Shown here one piece after another: positions 58,597 to 64,000 of a DNA stretch of 64,000 nt. Position numbers and translations under genes: made by a program. Location of the stretch: contig JADKJH010000001.1 in assembly GCA_016722505.1 (NCBI GenBank), positions 1,178,001-1,242,000 of the forward strand. The letters run 5' to 3'. Source of the DNA: Holophagaceae bacterium (GTDB taxonomy: Bacteria > Acidobacteriota > Holophagae > Holophagales > Holophagaceae). Under the pieces are notes generated by a model. The model was not told the DNA's origin. It did not search any database and worked only from the letters and a program-made list of their open reading frames with translations. Position 1 is the first letter of the stretch. The number at the start of each line of letters is the position of its first letter.

Positions 58597-60132
58597 ATGT
58601 CACTCCGATCCCGCGAACCCCTCATCTTCGACCGCTCGGTGCCGGGCAAGGTGGGCCTCGACCTGCCCAAGCTGGATGTGCCGCTTCCCAAGGACACCCG
58701 CCCCGCGCATCTCAAGCGAACGAGCTTCGACGCGTTGCCTTCGTGCAGCGAACCCGATGTCATCCGCCACTTCACCAAACTGTCGCTGTGGAACTACGGC
58801 CTGGACCAGGGGATGTATCCGCTCGGTTCCTGCACCATGAAACACAACCCGCGCCTCAACGAAAAAGTTGCCGCCATCCCGGGCTTCGCAGACTCCCACC
58901 CCATGGCGCCTGATGCCACGGTGCAGGGCAATCTCGCACTGATCTACACGCTGCAAGAATGGCTGAAGGAGATCACCGGACTGGCCGGAGTCACGCTGCA
59001 GCCCAGCGCAGGCGCCGCGGGCGAATTAACCGGCGTGATGCTCATCCGCGCCTACCACGTGAGCCGCGGCGGCAAACGCCGCGTGATCCTGATCCCGGAT
59101 TCCGCCCACGGCACGAACCCCGCCACGGCGGCCATGGCCGGCTACGACGTGGTGGATGTGGCGTCCGCCGCCGACGGCACCGTGTCCTTCGAGGACATCA
59201 CCGATGCCGTCACGGGCCGCGTGAAGAAGGGGCTTTTGTCCGTCATAGCCGAATACAAAGAGGACATCGCGGGCCTCATGGTCACGAACCCCAACACGCT
59301 AGGGATTTTTGAGCATCGAATTGACGAGATCTGCAAGCGCATCCACGAAGTCGGTGGCCTGGTCTACATGGACGGCGCCAACATGAACGCCCTGGTGGGC
59401 GTGGCGCGGCCTGGGGATTTCGGCATTGACGCCATGCACATGAACCTGCACAAGACCATGTCCACGCCCCACGGCGGCGGCGGTCCCGGCGCGGGCCCCG
59501 TGCTCTGCACCGCAGCCCTGGAACCCTTCCTGCCCAAGCCAGTGGTCGTGCGCGACACCGTGAAAGTGGGCGAAGGCGAAGTGCCCCACCACACCTACCG
59601 CTGGAATTGGGACCGCCCCCAAAGCATCGGCAAGGTCCACACCTACTTCGGCAATTTCGGAATGCTGGTGCGGGCGCTGACCTATTGCCTCAGCCACGGA
59701 GGCGACGGCCTGCGGGATGCCACACTGCGCGCCATCGTGAACGCCAATTACATCCGCAAAGAACTCGAAGGCATCTACAACCTACCCATCAAGACGGCCA
59801 CCATGCACGAGGTGGTTTTCAATGATGCCAACCAGACCAAAAACGATGTCAGCACCCTGGACATCGCGAAGCGGCTCATTGACTACGGTTTCCACCCGCC
59901 CACCATCTACTTCCCCACCATCGTCCACGGTTCCCTGATGATCGAACCCACCGAAAGCGAATCCAAGGAAGAGCTGGATGCCTTCATTGACGCCATGAAA
60001 TTGATCGCCAAGGAATCCGAGGAGAATCCCGACCTGCTCCACCAAGCCCCCGTCACCGCCCCCTTGAGGCGCATGGACGAGACCACCGCCGCGCGGAAAC
60101 CCGTGCTGCGCTGGACCAAGGCTCCCGTTTAA
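58597..60132 (+). CDS. gcvPB: Glycine dehydrogenase (decarboxylating) subunit 2
   Basis: A 511-residue protein with the C-terminal half of P protein: GLDQGMYPLGSCTMKHNPRLNE, the glycine-rich PSAGAAGE, DSAHGTNPATAAM, the PLP lysine in NLHKTMSTPHGGGGPGAGP near 288 and PTIVHGSLMIEPTESESKEEL. It pairs with GcvPA. It lies 163 bp after gcvPA, across the inverted repeat. Confidence 0.95.
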   Translation: MSLRSREPLIFDRSVPGKVGLDLPKLDVPLPKDTRPAHLKRTSFDALPSCSEPDVIRHFTKLSLWNYGLDQGMYPLGSCTMKHNPRLNEKVAAIPGFADSHPMAPDATVQGNLALIYTLQEWLKEITGLAGVTLQPSAGAAGELTGVMLIRAYHVSRGGKRRVILIPDSAHGTNPATAAMAGYDVVDVASAADGTVSFEDITDAVTGRVKKGLLSVIAEYKEDIAGLMVTNPNTLGIFEHRIDEICKRIHEVGGLVYMDGANMNALVGVARPGDFGIDAMHMNLHKTMSTPHGGGGPGAGPVLCTAALEPFLPKPVVVRDTVKVGEGEVPHHTYRWNWDRPQSIGKVHTYFGNFGMLVRALTYCLSHGGDGLRDATLRAIVNANYIRKELEGIYNLPIKTATMHEVVFNDANQTKNDVSTLDIAKRLIDYGFHPPTIYFPTIVHGSLMIEPTESESKEELDAFIDAMKLIAKESEENPDLLHQAPVTAPLRRMDETTAARKPVLRWTKAPV

Positions 60133-60144
60133 AATCAAGGCTCC

Positions 60145-60522
60145 ATGCCCCGAGCCAAAACTTCCTATCCCGCCATCGCGAAATCCCTTCGCACGTTTGC
60201 GCTTTCGCTTCCGGAAGCCGAAGAGCACTTTCCCTGGGGCGAACCCGTCTTCAAAGTGCGCGGGAAAATCTTCGTCTTTCTAAGCTGCACGGAAGAGGCC
60301 GACTTCCTTTCGTTCACCGCGAAGCTGCCGATCTCAGCGCCCCTGGCTTTGTCCCTGCCGGGCGCATCCCCCACGGGCTACGGCCTGGGCCGCGCGGATT
60401 GGGTGACCTTCCGCTTCGAGAAAGGCATGCCCGTGCCCATAGATCTGTTGCGGGAATGGATGCTGGAGAGCTACCGCGCCGTGGCGCCGAAGCGGTTGGC
60501 GGCGCTGATGGTGACGGATTAG
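60145..60522 (+). CDS. MmcQ/YjbR-family protein
   Basis: A 125-residue protein with the family pattern (SLPEAEEHFPWGEPVFKVRGKIFVFL, GYGLGRADWVTFRFEKG, WMLESYRAVAPKRL). The fold is a small double-wing protein once called DNA-binding; the function is not known. It starts 12 nt after gcvPB and is likely cotranscribed. Confidence 0.85.
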   Translation: MPRAKTSYPAIAKSLRTFALSLPEAEEHFPWGEPVFKVRGKIFVFLSCTEEADFLSFTAKLPISAPLALSLPGASPTGYGLGRADWVTFRFEKGMPVPIDLLREWMLESYRAVAPKRLAALMVTD

Positions 60523-60641
60523 GTTTCGAGGTTTTTGGCTTGCAACAAAGCCTCAATCGCACCCCTTATTTCTGGTGGGCCTTATGTTAGGCTGGGAGCC
60601 GTTCCCCGGCCCCTTTGTAATTCCCATTCCTGAGGTTCTCC

Positions 60642-61760
60642 ATGAACAGACTTCCCTTCTCCCGCCTGGGCGGAATTTTGCTTCTGGCTTCAGCTTCCTT
60701 GCTCGGGCAATCGAAACCTGCCGCTCCTGCGACTCTAGCGACGAAGACCGCAGCTCCATCCAAAGATGGCGGCAAGAATTTGCAGGTCTTCAAGGGCCTG
60801 GACCATGAAGCCGTGGATGAGGCCATGGATTTCATCAGCGCGTCCTTAGGTGTGGGCTGCGCGCAATGCCATGTGAAGGACGAGAAGGCGGGCTGGCAGT
60901 TCGAGAAGGACGACAAGGAAGACAAGGTGACGGCGCGGAAGATGATCCTCATGACCCGGGCCATCAACACAGAGAATTTCAGGGGCAAGACGGAAATCAC
61001 CTGCGCCACCTGCCACGGCGGCCACCCGAAACCCGCGTCCATGCCGCCGTTGGCTGTGCTGGGCGCGCCTCGGCCCGGCGCGGCTCCCCTTGAAAAACCG
61101 AAGGATCTTCCGATGGTGGATGCGATCCTCGATCACTACGTCACGGCCATGGGCGGCAAGGCCGCGTTGGAAGCAGTCACCACACGCACGTTCAAGGGCA
61201 GCCTCGATTTCGGCGGGGGCCGTGTGATGCCTCTGGAGATCCAGCAGAAGGCGCCGGACCACTATTACCAGAGCCTAACGACGCCTCGGGGCGCCATGCT
61301 CCAGGGCTTCGATGGCCACGCGGGCTGGAGTTCCAGGGGCGGCAAATCCGGCCCCATGGAACCCAAACAGCTTGCAGAAATCCGCAAAGAAGCTGATCTC
61401 CACTTTCCCGCCAACATCAAAGAGCGCTTCGACAAGATGACGGTATTGAACCGGGAATCCATGGATGGCCACGAGGCCTTCACCGTGACCGCCAAGCGGG
61501 CCGACGGATCCCGCGAGATTTTTTCTTTCGACGCAGCCACGGGCCTGCTGGTGCGTCGTCTCGCCTTTGATACCACCGTGCTGGGTCGCACATCGATGGA
61601 AACCACCTACCAGGACTACCGCAAGCTCGACGGCGTGATGGTGCCCTACAAGCTCATCACCCGCACTTCCCACGCGGCCCAGGTCACCACCTTTACAGAG
61701 ATCAAGCAGGGCGTGTCCGTGGATGACGCGGTGTTCGCCATGCCGGTGTCGAAACCTTGA
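60642..61760 (+). CDS. Exported diheme cytochrome fused to a LolA/outer-membrane-lipoprotein-sorting-like domain
   Basis: A 372-residue protein with a signal peptide (about 1-22) and an N-terminal heme domain (about 40-145) with CAQCH and CATCH in the pattern of the small reaction-centre-type cytochrome c. Residues 160-370 form a beta-rich domain (TRTFKGSLDFGGGRV, YYQSLTTPRGAMLQGFDGHAGW, SMETTYQDYRKLDGVMVPYKL) resembling LolA-type lipid-carrier folds. The fusion is familiar in Acidobacteriota. Electron-transfer and carrier roles are inferred. Confidence 0.75.
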   Translation: MNRLPFSRLGGILLLASASLLGQSKPAAPATLATKTAAPSKDGGKNLQVFKGLDHEAVDEAMDFISASLGVGCAQCHVKDEKAGWQFEKDDKEDKVTARKMILMTRAINTENFRGKTEITCATCHGGHPKPASMPPLAVLGAPRPGAAPLEKPKDLPMVDAILDHYVTAMGGKAALEAVTTRTFKGSLDFGGGRVMPLEIQQKAPDHYYQSLTTPRGAMLQGFDGHAGWSSRGGKSGPMEPKQLAEIRKEADLHFPANIKERFDKMTVLNRESMDGHEAFTVTAKRADGSREIFSFDAATGLLVRRLAFDTTVLGRTSMETTYQDYRKLDGVMVPYKLITRTSHAAQVTTFTEIKQGVSVDDAVFAMPVSKP

Positions 61761-61783
61761 TCGCGGTATCGAAATCCACGCTC

Positions 61784-61826
61784 GCATCCTGCCAACTCTG
61801 CAACGCAGAAAGACGGCGCAGGATGC
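61784..61826. terminator. Nested hairpin after the diheme cytochrome gene
   Basis: GCATCCTGC (61784-61792) pairs with GCAGGATGC (61818-61826), and inside TCTGC-AAC-GCAGA (61797-61809) makes a second stem. It lies just after the cytochrome stop and has no T-run, so it may be a weak terminator or an RNA-stabilising fold. Confidence 0.4.
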
Positions 61827-61920
61827 TGCCGCGCGCGTGACCATTCACGGATGCTTATGGTGAGGTGTGTTCAACAACCAGGCGCGAAGGTGTCTCCCCG
61901 GATTGAACGAGATTGGGCGC

Positions 61921-62310
61921 CTACTTTGAAGCCTGCTTTAGTATTTCGGTCGCGGCTCGATTGACATCCGCAGGCACATTGTCGGTTACCGGGTTAGCGT
62001 CCCTGTACGCCTTGATTCTTAACAACAATTCCCGCTCCCCTGGGCCATATGCGTCTTGGCGCATGTAGGTTTTGCCAAGTTGAGTCACATCCCTATCTAA
62101 ATGCATCTCTAGAAATTTGGTTGCAAGTGCATCCTGCTTGGACTTGAGAAACTTCAAGTTTTCTAGCGTATAAATGGCTTGCGCAGAGTCGTGCAATCGT
62201 TGAATGGTTTCAACCTGACGAAGCCAATACACGGTGGCAAAGCCACCTCCGACTATTAGGCCGAGAAGCCCCGCCAGAATTCCAATCATTGTTGGGTTCT
62301 TTGGTTTCAT
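61921..62310 (-). CDS. Small membrane-anchored hypothetical protein
   Basis: The ATG at 62310 follows AAGGTGA; the upstream ATG at 62340 is weaker. The 129-residue protein has a short basic N-terminus, one span (about 9-32, IGILAGLLGLIVGGGFATVYWL) and a helical outer portion. No family recognised. Base composition is slightly lower in GC than nearby genes. Confidence 0.65.
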   Translation of the reverse strand: MKPKNPTMIGILAGLLGLIVGGGFATVYWLRQVETIQRLHDSAQAIYTLENLKFLKSKQDALATKFLEMHLDRDVTQLGKTYMRQDAYGPGERELLLRIKAYRDANPVTDNVPADVNRAATEILKQASK

Positions 62311-62650
62311 GGTGTCACCTTGTTTTTGTTCATTCGTCATCAGCCCTTGCTCTGCATATATACGTTGATGTCAGCCAGAGAGGGTTGGTTTCAGAGAGGT
62401 GGCACGAAGTGAACGAGCCGCCTGGGCAACCTCCCATACACAGGTTAAATAAGGCCTGGATCATGTACATGGCCCCGCGTGACCTGGCGCGGCCCTTGCT
62501 CACCGACCCAGAGGCGTTGTTCGCCGATTACCCGCCCTGCGTCCAGGCACACGGGGCATTCTCGGTTTGAACCCCGTTCTTGGAAGTCCCCGCACTGAAG
62601 CCAGCTTTCATGATGCGCTTCGGAGTATCTACCACCCTTGAGGTTTGATG
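62311..62650. other. Intergenic stretch without recognisable gene
   Basis: Between the small membrane protein and the hydrolase. A 93-residue open frame here has no ribosome site and no family resemblance, and I see no RNA gene or regulatory repeat beyond the promoters expected for the divergent genes. Confidence 0.55.
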
Positions 62651-63712
62651 ATGCTTTCACCCGAACCCCAGCCAACCTCGGTCGCGCGGCCCCAATCCGG
62701 CTGGCTGCGGCGATGGACCAAGCGGATTGGCATTGGCGTGATCGGGCTGCTCGTCGCGTTGATTGCAGGCGGTGAAAGCTATCAGTTGCTGGGCCAGCAT
62801 CGCGACGCCAGCATGTACCCGGCGCCTGGGAGACTGGTGGATGTAAGCGGGTCTCGGTTGCACCTGTACAGTTCCGGAACCGGTGCGATTCCGGTGGTGC
62901 TGGTGGCGGCGAACGGCGGCGGAGTCCTGGATTGGTACAAGGTCCAGCCCCAGTTGGCCAAATTCACGCAAGTGGTCAGCTACGATCGCGCGGGCACGGG
63001 TTGGAGTGAAGTCAGCGCCGAGCCCCGCAGCAGTGCCCGGATTGTCCAGGAGTTGCACACCCTGTTGGCCAAGGCCGGCATCAAGTCGCCGTACGTGTTG
63101 GTGGGGCACTCTCTCGGTGGGTTCCACATGCAGCTTTATGCCATGCGGTATCCGGAAGAAGTGGCGGGTCTGGTGCTGGTGGATTCTTCCCACGCGGATA
63201 TGGCCACCCGCAAGGAGTTTGTGCCGAAAGCCTTCACCATGCCCACGCTGGTCAGGTTGGTTGGATCGCTGGGCGTGGTTCGGCTCCTGAACGGTATGAA
63301 TGACCGGGCCAATCTGCGCACGCCCTCCGAGGCTGGCCCTGGCTTTGTGCCCGAGCTCGAGCATGAAAGCTCGATGATCTATTCCCACACAGGAACCCTG
63401 GTCGCGATGGCGAGGGAGTTCTCCGCCTTGCCGGAAAGCGCAGCCCAGGTTCGCGCTGCAAATCTGCAACTGGGTGATAAGCCGCTGTTCGTCTTGACCC
63501 GAAGCGGGGAGCCGAATCCCTCCCCGGAACGCAGGGCAATTGAAACGATCTGGATGGCGTGGCAGGCGGATCTGGCCAACCGGTCGCACAACGTGAAGCA
63601 TGTGGTTGCGGAGCACTCAGGCCACTTCATCCACCAGGATCAGCCGGATCTGGTAGTGACGGCCATCAAGCAGACGGTGTTGGCGGCGCGGGACAAAACC
63701 AAGCTCAGGTGA
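62651..63712 (+). CDS. Alpha/beta hydrolase with N-terminal membrane anchor
   Basis: Starts at 62648 or 62651 are possible; the ATG at 62651 has GAGG seven bases upstream and is preferred. The product of about 353 residues has one N-terminal span (about 24-43, IGIGVIGLLVALIAGG). The alpha/beta-hydrolase fold follows with GHSLGG (nucleophile Ser), LVDSSHAD and a C-terminal His in AEHSGHFIHQDQPDL. Substrate unknown. Esterases, lactonases and epoxide-type hydrolases share this layout. Confidence 0.85.
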   Translation: MLSPEPQPTSVARPQSGWLRRWTKRIGIGVIGLLVALIAGGESYQLLGQHRDASMYPAPGRLVDVSGSRLHLYSSGTGAIPVVLVAANGGGVLDWYKVQPQLAKFTQVVSYDRAGTGWSEVSAEPRSSARIVQELHTLLAKAGIKSPYVLVGHSLGGFHMQLYAMRYPEEVAGLVLVDSSHADMATRKEFVPKAFTMPTLVRLVGSLGVVRLLNGMNDRANLRTPSEAGPGFVPELEHESSMIYSHTGTLVAMAREFSALPESAAQVRAANLQLGDKPLFVLTRSGEPNPSPERRAIETIWMAWQADLANRSHNVKHVVAEHSGHFIHQDQPDLVVTAIKQTVLAARDKTKLR

Positions 63713-63777
63713 CATCGGGTGTTTCCATTGCGCTCCGGCAGTTGGCACAGAATGCGGCGATGCTCTGCTGCCAAGCC

Positions 63778-64000
63778 TACAGCGTGGGCGGAACGGGCGA
63801 CTTGAGCCAGTAAGCGTTGGGCAACTTCGGGGCGCGATGGGCCGGGTCCACACGAAGCTTCAGGATGTCACGTTGAGCGAGACTCAGGTATTCAAGCAGT
63901 TGCCAAGCGGAGAAAGGCGAATTCTGCTGTTCGACACCCTAGAGGCGCGGGGGAAAGCACTTAACCACCGTATCGGAATCCAAGTGGGCATCCAGCCAAC
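63778..64000 (-). pseudogene. Possible gene remnant at right edge
   Basis: The minus-strand reading from the window edge shows protein-like sequence (LDAHLDSDTVVKCFPPRL) interrupted by TAG at 63939-63941. It then continues protein-like (GVEQQNSPFSAWQLLEYLSL, then RDILKLRV) to a stop at 63778-63780. No start is visible after the internal stop. It could be the tail of a broken gene that extends beyond the window. Evidence is weak. Confidence 0.25.

Noticed and set aside
62396..62412. TGGCACG as a second sigma-54 promoter
   Set aside because: The -24-like box is present but the -12 GC element is missing at the required spacing.
62289..62570. 93-codon open frame before the hydrolase
   Set aside because: It overlaps the start of the divergent membrane protein, has no ribosome site and no recognisable domain.

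Overview
The window is GC-rich, densely coded bacterial DNA with no rRNA, tRNA or CRISPR visible. Gene content (arsenosugar-type radical SAM cluster, cbb3 oxidase with a Rieske/cytochrome b module, many c-type cytochromes, secreted proteins with Ig-like and PPC tails, glycine dehydrogenase split into two subunits) suggests an Acidobacteriota member, perhaps near Holophaga/Geothrix. That placement is inference from gene content, not a search result.

Layout. 1-3.8 kb: the 3' end of an IcmF-type mutase, a small thioredoxin-fold-like protein, and a BlaI/BlaR1-type repressor/metalloprotease pair with dyads in front. 4.3-9 kb: an AraC regulator divergent from a metallo-beta-lactamase-fold hydrolase and an AhpD-like protein, then a LysR regulator divergent from an SRPBCC protein. 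9-16 kb: a tightly coupled six-gene minus-strand operon (ArsM-like methyltransferase, ArsS-like radical SAM, PiT transporter, TVP38 membrane protein, mercuric-reductase-like flavoprotein, glycosyltransferase) with a divergent second transferase; this reads as arsenosugar biosynthesis. 16-17 kb: an ECF sigma factor and a small zinc-finger anti-sigma candidate.

17-29.7 kb: a long respiratory operon: Rrf2 regulator, CcoS, Rieske protein, cytochrome b, heptaheme cytochrome c, CcoN, CcoO, two small membrane proteins, an FAD/4Fe-4S oxidoreductase, CcoG, a tiny membrane protein and the copper ATPase CcoI. It encodes a quinol-to-oxygen chain plus assembly factors, but no normal diheme CcoP. It ends at a strong hairpin. 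29.9-36.7 kb: two large secreted proteins (BNR/sortilin-like propeller; subtilisin-like protease) with near-copied C-terminal PPC domains. 36.9-38.8 kb: an NtrC-type activator followed by a very good sigma-54 promoter and a small exported protein.

38.8-48.7 kb: a DinG-like helicase (frameshifted) whose last 186 bp recur downstream as a diverged copy, a lytic transglycosylase, glycerol kinase, HD-GYP and Hpt signalling proteins, an AT-rich patch with a zinc-ribbon membrane protein and a short YidC-like insertase, and a 1.8-kb insertion-sequence-like element (46884-48697) with matching ends and a 10-11 bp direct repeat. 48.8-64 kb: RidA, SWIM and SNF2 proteins in one operon; rpiB; a Vsr / cytosine methyltransferase / HNH nuclease island; rph; gcvPA-gcvPB separated by a large inverted repeat; a MmcQ/YjbR protein; a diheme cytochrome; a small membrane protein and an alpha/beta hydrolase.

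Three conserved genes (ccoI, dinG, cytosine methyltransferase) are each split by a single-base change in a homopolymer run, which points to sequence error at least as strongly as to real inactivation.
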